64,000 nt of DNA from Candidatus Lindowbacteria bacterium RIFCSPLOWO2_12_FULL_62_27 (GCA_001784175.1 MFPR01000020.1:215248-279247), one strand, 5' to 3'. Counted from the first letter of the stretch, positions 8,395 through 17,401 are shown. Numbers and translations are program-made. Notes: generated by a model not told the origin, from the sequence alone.

Positions 8395-10020
8395 ATGAAA
8401 ATCGCGTTGTGCCAGATCAACACGACGGTTGCGGATTTTGAGGGGAACGTGAGGAAGATCTCCGAGTATGCGTCGCGTGTGGCGGCTCGCGGGGCCGGGC
8501 TGGCTGTTTTTCCGGAGCTGGCGGTCACCGGGTATCCGCCCAGGGATTTGCTGTTGCGCGTGGATTTTGTCGAGTCGGTGCATCGGGCGCTTCGGGATCT
8601 GGCACGGCGCGTACGGTTGCCGCTGTTGGTCGGGACGGTTGTGCCGAATGAGTCGAAGGTCGGCAAGCCCCTGTACAATGCCGCCGCGTTTGTGCGCGGT
8701 GGGCGCGTGGCAGCGGTGTTCCGGAAGATGCTGATCCCGACGTACGACGTGTTCGACGAGGCGCGGTATTTCGAGCCGGGCGGCGCGCCGGGGGCGATCC
8801 GGATCGGGCGCGAGCGGGTGGGGGTGACGATCTGCGAGGACGTATGGAACGACGCGGACTTCTGGCCGAAACGGCTGTACCGGGTGGATCCGGTGGCGAT
8901 TCTGTGGAAACAGCGGTTTGATCTGCTCGTCAATCTTTCGGCGTCTCCCTTTGAGCTTGGCAAGGCGGACCTTCGGAGACGGATGCTCGCGGCGGCGGCC
9001 CTCAAATACCGGCGGCCGGTTTTGCAGGTGAATCTGGTTGGCGGGAACGACGAGCTGTTGTTTGACGGGAATTCGCTGGCGATTGACGCCGCCGGCCGGA
9101 CGGTGGCGAGAGGGAATGCGTTTGAGGAGGATATGGTCGTGGTGGACACGGACCGGCTCTCGCCGATTTCATGCGTGTCTCCGTCGGAGGCCGCTGAGGC
9201 GTATGAGGCGCTGGTGATGGGCACGCGGGATTACGCGCGCAAGACTGGGTTTCTGTCGGCGGTGCTCGGTCTTTCAGGGGGCATCGACTCCTCCGTGACG
9301 GCGTGCATCGCGGCGGCGGCGCTGGGCCCCAAAAACGTTCTTGGGGTTCTCATGCCCGGGCCGTATTCATCGCGGGGAAGCATAGACGATTCCCGGGCGC
9401 TGGCGAAGGCGCTGGGGATCCCGACCGTGACGGTGTCGATCGTTCCGATATTTCGGGCGTTTCTCCAAACGTTGAGGGCCGTCTTCAAAGGTCTCAAACC
9501 GGATGCCACCGAGGAGAATCTTCAGGCGCGCCTGCGCGGGACCATTCTCATGGCGCTCTCCAACAAATTCGGGCATCTCCTCCTCACCACCGGGAACAAA
9601 TCGGAGATGTCGGTCGGCTACTGCACGCTGTACGGGGACATGTGCGGCGGGTTGGCGGTGATTTCAGACGCGCCGAAGATGCTGGTGTACGCGATGGGGC
9701 GGCACATCAATGGAATCCTGCCGGTGATTCCGGATCCCGTGTTCAAGAAGGCGCCCTCCGCGGAACTTCGGCCCAACCAGACGGACCAGGACAGCCTGCC
9801 GCCGTATCCGGTGCTGGACCGGTTCATCGACGCGTATGTGGAGCGGCTGGAGCCGCCATCACGCATGAAAATTCCGGGATTCTCTCACGCCAAACGCGAA
9901 ACGTGGGCGAGAAAGATCGACGCGGCCGAGTACAAGCGCCGGCAGGCGCCGCCCGGACTCAAGCTCACGCCGCGCGCGTTCGGGTCCGGGCGGAGGGAAC
10001 CGATCGCGCGAAAGATTTAA
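8395..10020 (+). CDS. nadE: Glutamine-dependent NAD+ synthetase
   Basis: Makes NAD+ from deamido-NAD+, ATP and glutamine. The N-terminal nitrilase-fold glutaminase (residues ~1-250) has the Glu-Lys-Cys triad in FPELAVTGYPP, FRKMLIPTYDVFDE and GVTICEDVW. The C-terminal synthetase has the PP-loop LGLSGGIDSSVT, then TTGNKSE and the YGDMCGGLAVISD segment. 541 residues is a normal length for the two-domain enzyme. The C-terminus is basic. It ends convergently on flgJ with a three-base stop overlap and is probably monocistronic. Confidence 0.96.
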   Translation: MKIALCQINTTVADFEGNVRKISEYASRVAARGAGLAVFPELAVTGYPPRDLLLRVDFVESVHRALRDLARRVRLPLLVGTVVPNESKVGKPLYNAAAFVRGGRVAAVFRKMLIPTYDVFDEARYFEPGGAPGAIRIGRERVGVTICEDVWNDADFWPKRLYRVDPVAILWKQRFDLLVNLSASPFELGKADLRRRMLAAAALKYRRPVLQVNLVGGNDELLFDGNSLAIDAAGRTVARGNAFEEDMVVVDTDRLSPISCVSPSEAAEAYEALVMGTRDYARKTGFLSAVLGLSGGIDSSVTACIAAAALGPKNVLGVLMPGPYSSRGSIDDSRALAKALGIPTVTVSIVPIFRAFLQTLRAVFKGLKPDATEENLQARLRGTILMALSNKFGHLLLTTGNKSEMSVGYCTLYGDMCGGLAVISDAPKMLVYAMGRHINGILPVIPDPVFKKAPSAELRPNQTDQDSLPPYPVLDRFIDAYVERLEPPSRMKIPGFSHAKRETWARKIDAAEYKRRQAPPGLKLTPRAFGSGRREPIARKI

Positions 10021-10514
10021 CGCTGGAGCGGGATTCCGAACGGCGTTGCGTCGCCGGTTGCGAGCTGTTGCGCGAATTCTTCCGTCAGCGTGTTGATGTG
10101 GGTCTTGAAGATCTTGTCGGCGATTCCGAATTCCCCGTTGGCGGATATCTTGTTGGACAATTCGTCGTCCATCATCTGAGTGAACATTTTTGTGGCATGG
10201 CCGGCGCTGCCGAACAGGTCTTCATCCTCCTCCGGCTCCGGGATGGTGCTTCGCATGGCTTTCATGACCTGCCGCACGAGCATGGCTTCCATGCCGTCCG
10301 CGCCTTTCCGCAGTTCCTCGCGCCGCTGGAGATAGATGTCCTTGAAGGAGGGCGCGAACGATTTGGGCGCCGCGCCCCTTTCCAGGGCCACGGGCTTGTC
10401 CGCCTGCGGGAGGCCCATGGGGGATTCCGCCGGTTTGAGCGGAATCGGCGCGTGGCCGGAGGGCGCGGTGGCCTGATGATCGCGGGGATTGAGCGGAACG
10501 AACGCGACCGACAT
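10017..10514 (-). CDS. flgJ: Flagellar rod-binding protein, FlgJ N-terminal type
   Basis: A 165-residue protein with the rod-binding signature FEAMLVRQVMKAMRSTIPE-like (here GMEAMLVRQVMKAMRSTIP) and MMDDELSNKISANGEFGIADKI. This is the rod-capping domain only; the C-terminal peptidoglycan hydrolase domain of enterobacterial FlgJ is absent, as in many other bacteria. The first 55 residues are Pro/Ala-rich and probably disordered. The start overlaps the flgI stop as ATGA. It is the last gene of the flagellar operon. Confidence 0.85.
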   Translation of the reverse strand: MSVAFVPLNPRDHQATAPSGHAPIPLKPAESPMGLPQADKPVALERGAAPKSFAPSFKDIYLQRREELRKGADGMEAMLVRQVMKAMRSTIPEPEEDEDLFGSAGHATKMFTQMMDDELSNKISANGEFGIADKIFKTHINTLTEEFAQQLATGDATPFGIPLQR

Positions 10515-11680
10515 CAGATCAGGACGATTTCGGCGTAGAGCGCGCCGGCGGACCGCATGGCCTGAAGGATGGAGATGACGTCCCTGGGCGTTACGCCGAG
10601 GGCGTTTAAGGCCTTGACGATATCGTTGACCGACACGCCGTCGGCCATGTTGAGGACCTTTTCGCCGATGGGCGGGCCGTCGGGATTGGCCGGGTCCTTG
10701 ACGTTGACGCTGATGTTTCCGTGCGAGACGGAGACTTTGGACACGCGGACGTTTTCTCCCATGATGATCGTGCCGGTGCGCTCATTGACGACGATTCTCG
10801 CGGGCAGGTCCGGCTCGACCTGGAGGTCCTGGAGGATCGCCAGAAACGTGACCGGGTCGCCCACGTATTTTTCGGGCATTTTGATGAACACGGCCTGCGG
10901 ATCCATCGCTTGGGCCAGCGGCTCGGAAAACGTCTGGTTGATCGTGGCTGACAGGCGCGAAGCGGTGATGAAATCGGGTGCGTGGAGGAGGAGCCGGACG
11001 CCGCCGTTCTGAACGTTGATGTCGGAGGCGACTTCCTTTTCGATGATGGCGCCCTGCGGGACCGTCGCGACCATCGGGTGGTTTCGGGACATCCGCGCGC
11101 CGCCGGTTTTCGGGTTGAATCCGCCGATCGACAGGTTTCCCTGCGCGACCGCATAGACTTTTCCGTCGGCGCCCACGAGCGGAGTCTGAAGGAGCACGCC
11201 ACCCTGGAGGTTTTCGGCGTCGCCGATGGACGAGACCTGCACATCGAGCCGGTCGCCGGGCCGGGCGTAAGGCGGCAGCGTGACCGTAACGAGGACCGCC
11301 GCGACGTTGTCGACGCGGATGCTGGTGGGCGCGATCGAAACGCCGAACCGCTGGAGCATATTGGCGATGGACTGAAGCGTGAAAAGGGACCGTGTTCCGT
11401 CGCCGGTGCCTTCGAGTCCCGTGACGAGTCCGTATCCTGTGAGCTGGTTATTCCGCACGCCGTCGACCCGCGTGAGGTCCTTGACGCGGACCGCGACGGA
11501 CGAGTGGACGGGCACGGGCATCATAAAGAGGAGCAGGACACTGAGGATGATCCCAAGCGCCTGCTTGATCCATCGGACCACCGGAGACGCTGTCGCGTCG
11601 GCGCGGAACCGGCGCCGGACGCGGATCTGCCGCTGGCTGACGAAATGAATCATTCGCGGCGTGCCGTAGATCCGTTTCAT
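10514..11680 (-). CDS. flgI: Flagellar basal body P-ring protein FlgI
   Basis: Periplasmic ring protein around the flagellar rod in diderm bacteria. The mature part begins SVAVRVKDLTRVDGVRNNQLTGYGLVTGLEGTGDG and ends with the family's VNDIVKALNALGVTPRDVISILQAMRSAGAL. It has a signal peptide, but the region before the hydrophobic core (ALGIILSVLLLFMMP) is unusually long, about 38 residues. Start 11680 has AGGA seven bases upstream; a second Met at residue 10 is possible. It lies between flgH and flgJ. Confidence 0.96.
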   Translation of the reverse strand: MKRIYGTPRMIHFVSQRQIRVRRRFRADATASPVVRWIKQALGIILSVLLLFMMPVPVHSSVAVRVKDLTRVDGVRNNQLTGYGLVTGLEGTGDGTRSLFTLQSIANMLQRFGVSIAPTSIRVDNVAAVLVTVTLPPYARPGDRLDVQVSSIGDAENLQGGVLLQTPLVGADGKVYAVAQGNLSIGGFNPKTGGARMSRNHPMVATVPQGAIIEKEVASDINVQNGGVRLLLHAPDFITASRLSATINQTFSEPLAQAMDPQAVFIKMPEKYVGDPVTFLAILQDLQVEPDLPARIVVNERTGTIIMGENVRVSKVSVSHGNISVNVKDPANPDGPPIGEKVLNMADGVSVNDIVKALNALGVTPRDVISILQAMRSAGALYAEIVLI

Positions 11681-11689
11681 GTCCGTTTC

Positions 11690-12337
11690 CTAGAACAGCA
11701 CATCGACGATGGGCCCGAAGATGCGGTCGGTCAGCGTGCGGCGTTTTTTGGCGTTGACCGTGAATTCCGGCGTGTAAGAGATGTGGGCATCCCCGAGCTG
11801 GCTGGACCGGATGGTGTTGTCCTTGGCGATGTCGTAAGGCCGGATGACGCCGCTGACCTGGAGGATGATGCGGTCGTTGCTGACGACAAGCGATTTTCGT
11901 CCATGGAGGACGAGGTTGCCGTTGGGGAGGACGTTAACGACCTGAGCGGCGATGGCGAGGCTGAGGAGCGACTCGTTGGCGGTGTTGTTTTTGCGTTCCA
12001 GCTCGGATTTGCCGTTGATTTCCGCGCCGAAGAGCGGGATTTTGCGAGCGATCCGGTGCCAGAAGTGATCGTCGTCCTTGTCATTGGGCTGCGGCGAGGT
12101 GGCGCCGTCGATTTTCCCTCCGACCTTAAGTTCCTTTTCGCGGGTATTGTCATTCTTGTTCCGGCTTTTCTGATTCTCCGTGACGATGACGGTCACGATG
12201 TCGCCGATCGAATGCGCGCGGATGTCGGCGAACATCGACTCCGAATTGGCGTTCCAGAGCGACTTGGCGTCCGCAGGTTTGGCGAACCCGAGCGCCGAGC
12301 AAACGAGCAGGGCAAGAGCGAACCTTACGGGTTTCAT
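11690..12337 (-). CDS. flgH: Flagellar basal body L-ring protein FlgH
   Basis: Outer-membrane ring protein. SLWNANSESMFADIRAHSIGDIVTVIVTENQKS and the C-terminal GVIRPYDIAKDNTIRSSQLGDAHISYT are typical. FlgH is usually a lipoprotein, but this N-terminus (MKPVRFALALLVCSALGFAKPADA) has no standard lipobox: the only Cys is preceded by Val and processing at ADA-KS looks more likely. Start ATG 12337 has AAGGAGAC upstream and overlaps the flgA stop (ATGA); the seven upstream codons of the open frame are dropped. Confidence 0.93.
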   Translation of the reverse strand: MKPVRFALALLVCSALGFAKPADAKSLWNANSESMFADIRAHSIGDIVTVIVTENQKSRNKNDNTREKELKVGGKIDGATSPQPNDKDDDHFWHRIARKIPLFGAEINGKSELERKNNTANESLLSLAIAAQVVNVLPNGNLVLHGRKSLVVSNDRIILQVSGVIRPYDIAKDNTIRSSQLGDAHISYTPEFTVNAKKRRTLTDRIFGPIVDVLF

Positions 12338-13098
12338 CCTTTGTCTCCTTCCGCCCACACGAAACGCGCCTGGCGTGGGCCTGTGATATTGGCGTAAAAG
12401 CGTTTGAGGCTGAGCGTATTCTTAAACGGTATCTGGTCGCCGACGAATCCCGAGGACTGCGCCTCCGCGAAGACCTTGACCCCCATGCCGCCCGCCACCA
12501 GTTCGACTTCGATGATTTCCCCGCGAAGGACCGCGAAGGGCTGGCGGGCGAAATCGCGTTCGATCCGTTCGCCCTGAGAGATATTCCGGTTGGCTTCCTG
12601 GTCGAGGATCTGTGCGGGGTCGGTGACGGCATCGGTTGGAAGATCGTCCAGCCTTACCCGGCGGAGAATCAGATCGCTTTCGGCGATCCGCTTCCCCGCC
12701 GGGATGTGATATCGAGCGCGAATGTCCAGCCCCTCAGCCGACACCGCCGCCGCGCAGAAGGCGGTCTTGCGAATCCCGCGCTCGCCCAAGGCTGAAATTT
12801 TATACCTGCGGATCCCAAGCCGTCGGTGGCCTGCCATTTCTTCAAATACAAGTTCGGACCCTTCCGGGTAAGGAAATTTTTCCGGGAACTGCGTGAATCG
12901 GATGCGGATGTCGGAGAATCCCAGAGGGTCGAGTTCCGCGGCAAGCACCGCCAAGATCTTCGCCTCCGCGTCGGAGCGGGTCAGGGATTTGTTTTCGATT
13001 GCCCCTGCGGTAAAACAGAGTCCCCCCACCCAGCCTCCCCCACAAGGGGGGAGGAGGGAGATGGTGACGGTAATCAGGATCAGGGCCACCCGTTTCAT
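12334..13098 (-). CDS. flgA: Flagellar P-ring assembly chaperone FlgA
   Basis: Periplasmic chaperone for FlgI. The C-terminal SAF-type region is clear: ARYHIPAGKRIAESDLILRRV, QILDQEANRNISQGERIERDF, GEIIEVELVAGGMGVKVFAEAQSSG. 254 residues. The N-terminal signal peptide (MKRVALILITVTISLL) is followed by PPCGGGWVGGLC, which is encoded by a palindromic G/C-run repeat at 13017-13063 and is not family sequence. The start overlaps the flgG stop (ATGA), so the two are translationally coupled. Confidence 0.88.
   Translation of the reverse strand: MKRVALILITVTISLLPPCGGGWVGGLCFTAGAIENKSLTRSDAEAKILAVLAAELDPLGFSDIRIRFTQFPEKFPYPEGSELVFEEMAGHRRLGIRRYKISALGERGIRKTAFCAAAVSAEGLDIRARYHIPAGKRIAESDLILRRVRLDDLPTDAVTDPAQILDQEANRNISQGERIERDFARQPFAVLRGEIIEVELVAGGMGVKVFAEAQSSGFVGDQIPFKNTLSLKRFYANITGPRQARFVWAEGDKG
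13017..13063. repeat. Palindromic repeat inside flgA signal-peptide region
   Basis: A CCTCCCCC/GGGGGAGG hairpin (centre near 13042) of the same class as the dispersed repeats near parA and rho. It is carried in frame between the hydrophobic core of the FlgA signal peptide and the mature protein. Confidence 0.6.
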
Positions 13099-13883
13099 CG
13101 CTTGAGACCTGCGGCCGTCTGGAGCATTCCGTCGGAGGTCTGGATGGACCGGGAGTTGACCTCATAGGCGCGCTGGGCGGTGATGAGGTCGACCATGCTT
13201 TCGACGACCTGGACGTTGGACATTTCGAGGAATCCCTGGCGGAGCGCGCCGATGCCCTCGGTTTGGGGCTGCGCTTCGATGGGCGCGCCGCTGGCCGCCG
13301 TTTCGAGAAAGAGGTTTTGTCCGACCGCGCCGAGGCCCGCCGGGTTGACGAACTTGGCCAGCGTGATCGTTCCGATCTGCGCCGGCGCGACCGCGCCGGG
13401 CTGCTGGACCGAGACGGTGCCGTCGGTGGTGATGAGAATGGCGGTAGCGTCCTGCGGCACCGTGATGGCGTCCGCGATGGGGTCGCCATCGGAGGTAACG
13501 ACGCGGCCGGTCGAATCGAGTTTGAAGCTGCCGTCTCGCGTGAAGGCCGTGATGCCGCCCGCGAGGGTGACGCGGAAAAACCCGTCGCCCTCGACAGCGA
13601 TATCGAGCGGATTGGCGGTGCGTTTGAGGCTTCCCTGCTCGAACATTTTTTGCGTCGCCGCCACGCGGGTGCCCAAGCCCACCTGGATGCCGGTCGGGAT
13701 CTGGACGTCGCCGGAGGTCGGCGTGCCGGCGAGGAGCATGCGCTGATACATGAGGTCTTCGAAGTCGACACGGTCTTTTTTAAAAGCCGTGGTATTGACG
13801 TTGGCGAGGTTGTTCGAAATGACGTCGACATTGAACTGCTGTCCGATCATGCCGGTCGACGCGGTCCACAAAGATCTCATCAT
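13095..13883 (-). CDS. flgG: Flagellar distal rod protein FlgG
   Basis: Rod protein of 262 residues. The N-terminal rod motif is MMRSLWTASTGMIGQQFNVDVISNNLANVNTTAFKK, the central GSLKRTANPLDIAVEGDGFF is diagnostic of FlgG, and the C-terminal VESMVDLITAQRAYEVNSRSIQTSD is the heptad region used for rod/hook packing. The start at 13883 has AAGGAGGT about ten bases upstream. It lies 28 bases after flgF and overlaps flgA by four. Confidence 0.96.
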   Translation of the reverse strand: MMRSLWTASTGMIGQQFNVDVISNNLANVNTTAFKKDRVDFEDLMYQRMLLAGTPTSGDVQIPTGIQVGLGTRVAATQKMFEQGSLKRTANPLDIAVEGDGFFRVTLAGGITAFTRDGSFKLDSTGRVVTSDGDPIADAITVPQDATAILITTDGTVSVQQPGAVAPAQIGTITLAKFVNPAGLGAVGQNLFLETAASGAPIEAQPQTEGIGALRQGFLEMSNVQVVESMVDLITAQRAYEVNSRSIQTSDGMLQTAAGLKR

Positions 13884-13911
13884 GGCAGGTTGACCTCCTT
13901 CAGTTGGGTTC

Positions 13912-14700
13912 TCATACTCTCGATACCTCGTTGACGGCCTGGCCGAGGAGCTGGTCGTGGGACGTGATGACCCGCTGGTTGGCCTCGTAGGCGCGGTTGA
14001 CGACGATCATTTGCACCATGTCTTTGACGATATTCGAATTCGCGGCTTCGACGAAACCCTGGCGGAATTCCGTCGGGGCGGGCGCGGGGACGGGGTCGCC
14101 GCTTTTTTGCGTTTGCGCAAAGAAATTATCGCCGACTTTGGAAAGCATCTGCATATCTTTGAAGGTGACCAGCCGTATCTGTCCGAGCACGATCCCGTCG
14201 CGGTCGACGAGGAGGCCATTTTTCTGGACGTAGAGGCCTTCGACGTTTACCGGAATGGGATCTCCGTCCACGCCGAGGACGCGGTCGCCGTGGAGGTTCG
14301 TGAGAAGCCCGTCGCCGTTGCGGATGAAGTTTCCGGCCCGCGTGTAGAATTTGCCTTGGCCGGGCCGATCCACCTCAAAGAATCCCTCGCCCCAGATGGC
14401 GAGGTCGAGCGGGTTGCCCGTGGACTTCAACGCGCCCTGCGAAAAGTCGACATACTCGCCCTTGACGCGCACGCCGGTGCCCATGTCGCCGATGTAGGGC
14501 CGGATATCGAAATCGCCGGCGGGCGTTTCGATGACGTTGTGGAAGAGGCGATGCATCTTGAAGCGGGGTTCCTCTTTCCAGAGCATGAGGTGCCGTTTAA
14601 AGGCCGGGGTGTCGACGTTGGCGAGGTTGTTGGAGAGGACGTCCATTTCAGTCCATTTGGCGAGCATGCCGGATGCGCCGGTGTAGATGCCGCGAATCAT
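13912..14700 (-). CDS. flgF: Flagellar proximal rod protein FlgF (FlgF/FlgG family)
   Basis: Rod protein of 262 residues starting MIRGIYTGASGMLAKWTEMDVLSNNLANVDTPAFKR. GALKSTGNPLDLAIWGEGFFEV marks the family, and the C-terminal MIVVNRAYEANQRVITSHDQ is conserved. Position upstream of flgG favours FlgF. ATG 14700 has AAGGA seven bases upstream and overlaps the murA stop by ATGA, so the flagellar operon is coupled to murA. The 60 extra codons of the open frame upstream are murA in another frame. Confidence 0.88.
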   Translation of the reverse strand: MIRGIYTGASGMLAKWTEMDVLSNNLANVDTPAFKRHLMLWKEEPRFKMHRLFHNVIETPAGDFDIRPYIGDMGTGVRVKGEYVDFSQGALKSTGNPLDLAIWGEGFFEVDRPGQGKFYTRAGNFIRNGDGLLTNLHGDRVLGVDGDPIPVNVEGLYVQKNGLLVDRDGIVLGQIRLVTFKDMQMLSKVGDNFFAQTQKSGDPVPAPAPTEFRQGFVEAANSNIVKDMVQMIVVNRAYEANQRVITSHDQLLGQAVNEVSRV

Positions 14701-15950
14701 CCGTGTTTCCTTCGGATGGCGGCGCCGACGCTTCTCAGTTTTTTTTCCATCGTTTCGTAGCCGCGGTCCAGGTGATAGACGCGGCTGATGGTGGTTTTGC
14801 CCTCGGCCACGAGCCCCGCCAGCACGAGTGCGGCGCTGGCGCGAAGATCCGAGGCGGTGACGGGCGCGCCCTTGAGGCACCGTGCGCCCTTGATCACAGC
14901 CACGCGCCCTTCGAGGGAGATGTCGGCGCCCATGCGTGTGAGTTCGGCGGCATGGAGGAATCTGTTTTCAAACACCGTTTCCGTGATGACGCTGGTCCCG
15001 TCGCCGACCGCCATGAGCGACATGAACTGCGCCTGCATGTCGGTCGGGAATCCCGGGTAGGGCATGGTGGTGAGGGTCAGGGCCCGGGGCCGGCGGTCCG
15101 CCGAGACTCGCACTTCGTCGACGTCCCGGTCGACCCGCGCGCCGGCCTCGGCCAGCCGATCGAGGACGGCGGCCATGTGGTCCGGCCGGGCATGGAGGAG
15201 GCGCAGATCACCGCGGGTCAGCGTCGCGGCGACCGCATAGGTGCCGGCTTCGATCCGGTCAGGGACCACGCGATGTTTGACGCCTTGGAGCCGTGCCGCG
15301 CCGCGGACCACGAGTTTGGAGGTCCCCGCGCCCTGAACGGATGCGCCTGCGGCCGTGAGGAATGCGGCGAGGTCCGAGATTTCCGGCTCGCGGGACGCGT
15401 TCAGGAGGGTCGTTTGCCGCGGCAAGGCGGCCGCGTACATCATCAGATTTTCGGTCGCGCCGACGCTCGGAAAGGGCAGGCGGACGATCCGTTTTGGGGT
15501 GTCTTTTGCCGCCAGTTCCACGTAGCCGGCATCGAGGGATATCGCAGCGCCCAGGGCCTGAAATCCCTTGAGGTGGAGATCGATCGGCCGCGCTCCGATC
15601 GCGCAGCCGCCGGGCAGGGACACGCGCGCTTTCCGGAATCGCGCAAGCAGGGGTCCCATCACGAGGATGCTCGCCCGCATGGTCCGCACGAGCTCGTAGG
15701 GCGCGACGAAGGACCGAAGTCTGCGGGAATCGATGGTCAGGCGTGGCGGCGCGCAGTCGATCTTCGCGCCCAGCCAGGTCAGAAGTTTTGCCATGGTATG
15801 GACATCTCTCAAGTTCGGCACGTTTTCGATTTCGACGAAGTCGGAAGTCAGCAGGCTCGCCGCCATGATGGGCAGCACGGCATTCTTGGATCCGCTGATT
15901 GTGATCTTCCCTCGAAGCGGTTTCCCGCCGTCGATCACAAAGGTGTCCAT
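14697..15950 (-). CDS. murA: UDP-N-acetylglucosamine 1-carboxyvinyltransferase MurA
   Basis: First committed step of peptidoglycan synthesis: transfers enolpyruvate from PEP to UDP-GlcNAc. The N-terminus MDTFVIDGGKPLRGKITISGSKNAVLPIMAA, the catalytic-loop Cys in LPGGCAIGARPIDLHL (the fosfomycin target) and GFPTDMQAQFMSL are intact. ATG 15950 gives 417 residues, the usual length; a GTG eight codons upstream is the alternative. The gene heads the murA-flgFGAHIJ operon and is divergent from rho. Confidence 0.95.
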   Translation of the reverse strand: MDTFVIDGGKPLRGKITISGSKNAVLPIMAASLLTSDFVEIENVPNLRDVHTMAKLLTWLGAKIDCAPPRLTIDSRRLRSFVAPYELVRTMRASILVMGPLLARFRKARVSLPGGCAIGARPIDLHLKGFQALGAAISLDAGYVELAAKDTPKRIVRLPFPSVGATENLMMYAAALPRQTTLLNASREPEISDLAAFLTAAGASVQGAGTSKLVVRGAARLQGVKHRVVPDRIEAGTYAVAATLTRGDLRLLHARPDHMAAVLDRLAEAGARVDRDVDEVRVSADRRPRALTLTTMPYPGFPTDMQAQFMSLMAVGDGTSVITETVFENRFLHAAELTRMGADISLEGRVAVIKGARCLKGAPVTASDLRASAALVLAGLVAEGKTTISRVYHLDRGYETMEKKLRSVGAAIRRKHG

Positions 15951-16151
15951 CCCTGTGTTTCCCCCTACCACCACCCCAAGCCAAGCCCCCCTCAGGGGCT
16001 CTTGTTTGATCTTCGGTATGCAGGGGCCTGGACTTTAAAATTCTTCAGCAAAGATGTGTACATTTGCAATTGTTTGAAGTATGGTGCGGCCCTGTGTCAG
16101 AGGATGAGGGAATCCCCGAGCATTCAAATCGAAAGGACATGACGGATCCAT

Positions 16152-17138
16152 ATGCGAGAACTTAAGCGGCATCACCGCGCTGACGCAGCATCGTTTTCCC
16201 GCCAGAATCGCAGGGGGCCCAGGATGGACACCCGGAGGGCGCCCTCGCAGGCGCCGGCGCCTACCGCGGTCCGGAAGGCGTTCGAGCAGTTGACGGCGAC
16301 GCATCCGACGCAGCGAATGGTCATGGAAACGCGGCCGGAGGAAAAACTGGGGCGCTGGATGGACCTGCTCACGCCGATCGGCCGGGGTCAGCGGTGCCTG
16401 ATCGTGGCGCCGCCGAAGACCGGCAAGACGACGCTACTCAAAACGATTTCGCAGGCTCTGACCCAGAACCATCCCGAGGTGGTCCAACTGGTGCTTTTGG
16501 TGGATGAGCGCCCGGAGGAGGTGACGGATTTTGAGCGGTCGGTGAAGGCGAAGGTGGTGGCGTCGTCGTCGGACAAATCGACCGAAAACCATATTGCCCG
16601 GACGCGGGGTGTTCTGGAGGAGGCGATGCAGGCGGTGCTGGACGGTCGCGACGCGATCATTCTCCTCGACTCGATCACACGGCTGGCGCGGGCCTTCAAC
16701 CTGCATTCCAATTCCAACTCCAAAACCCTCTCGGGGGGACTGGGCGCGCAGGCGATGCAGGAGCCCCGCCAGTTTTTTGGCGCGGCTCGGTATGTCGAGA
16801 ACGGCGGGAGCCTGACGGTGGTGGCGACCGCGCTGATTGAAACGGGATCCCGGATGGACGACGTGATATTTCAGGAATTCAAGGGCACCGGAAACATGGA
16901 GCTGGTTCTGTCGCGGGACCTCGCGGAGAAGCGGTGTTTCCCCGCGATCAATATCCGCGAGTCCGGCACGCGGAAAGAGGAGCTCTTGTATCCCGAGGAT
17001 CAGTACCGCGGGCTGGTGTCGCTGCGCCAGATCATGAGCCAGCTCAGCCCGGACGACGCCTTCCGGATGGTGGACAAAGTTCTGACGGACTTTCGGAGAA
17101 ACCAGGATCTCCTGCTGCAGCTCGGGTCAGGCAGGTAA
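16152..17138 (+). CDS. rho: Transcription termination factor Rho, lacking the N-terminal RNA-binding domain
   Basis: Hexameric RNA translocase ATPase. The C-terminal motor is complete: linker [39 protein letters not shown] (Walker A), [12 protein letters not shown], Walker [16 protein letters not shown]-loop [14 protein letters not shown] and R-loop [13 protein letters not shown]. At 328 residues it is about 90 short of normal Rho: the helical bundle and cold-shock-type primary RNA site are missing, replaced by ~45 basic/Pro-rich residues. Only ~200 bases separate it from murA, so no N-domain can be hidden upstream. ATG 16152 has AAAGGA 14 bases upstream; ATG 16224 is an alternative. Context (prmC, prfA, rpmE) is that of the ordinary rho locus. 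Confidence 0.93.
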   Translation: MRELKRHHRADAASFSRQNRRGPRMDTRRAPSQAPAPTAVRKAFEQLTATHPTQRMVMETRPEEKLGRWMDLLTPIGRGQRCLIVAPPKTGKTTLLKTISQALTQNHPEVVQLVLLVDERPEEVTDFERSVKAKVVASSSDKSTENHIARTRGVLEEAMQAVLDGRDAIILLDSITRLARAFNLHSNSNSKTLSGGLGAQAMQEPRQFFGAARYVENGGSLTVVATALIETGSRMDDVIFQEFKGTGNMELVLSRDLAEKRCFPAINIRESGTRKEELLYPEDQYRGLVSLRQIMSQLSPDDAFRMVDKVLTDFRRNQDLLLQLGSGR

Positions 17139-17151
17139 GAAGGCTATTCAG

Positions 17152-17198
17152 GCCCCCTCACCCCAGCCCTCTCCCCCTGTGGGGGAGAGGGGGGTGAA
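17152..17198. terminator. Palindromic repeat just after rho
   Basis: CCCTCTCCCCC pairs with GGGGGAGAGGG around a short loop, 14 bases past the rho stop. It is the same class of dispersed repeat as 1426-1550. It lies between convergent genes and could act as a bidirectional transcription barrier. Confidence 0.5.
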
Positions 17199-17205
17199 TC
17201 CAGCC

Positions 17206-17401
17206 TCACCCGGCAGGGGGGGTGAAGCGGAATTCGGCGACGCGGGGGAGACCCGCGAGGTCCGGATGAAGGGCGGCCAGACGAAGCGGCGAATTCTCCA
17301 ACAATCCGCCGGACTCCAGGGCCGCAGCGATCCGCGGGGACACTTCTAGGAACAACGCGCCGTCCGGCCGAAGGTGGCGGGCGGCGGACCTGAAAATCCT
17401 A
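17206..17401 (-). pseudogene. Detached duplicate of the prmC 3' end
   Basis: Bases 17222-17401 repeat 17757-17936 (the 3' coding end of prmC) with seven mismatches in 180 (96% identity). On the minus strand this copy reads RHLRPDGALFLEVSPRIAAAL...RVAEFRFTPPAG and then stops at 17206-17208, a natural-looking PrmC C-terminus. Five of the seven differences are synonymous and two are conservative (I/L, L/F), so the copies diverged while under selection. It has no upstream coding sequence and is cut off from prmC by the element at 17402-17756. Confidence 0.85.

Noticed and set aside
10982-12397. 471-codon plus-strand frame across the flagellar genes
   Set aside because: Low-complexity Arg/Asp/Val-rich translation typical of antisense GC-rich DNA; flgH and flgI on the other strand are certain.
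14673-16142. 489-codon plus-strand frame opposite murA, ending just before rho
   Set aside because: Considered as a hidden N-terminal domain of Rho, but it is in a different frame, is murA antisense and has no cold-shock-domain pattern.
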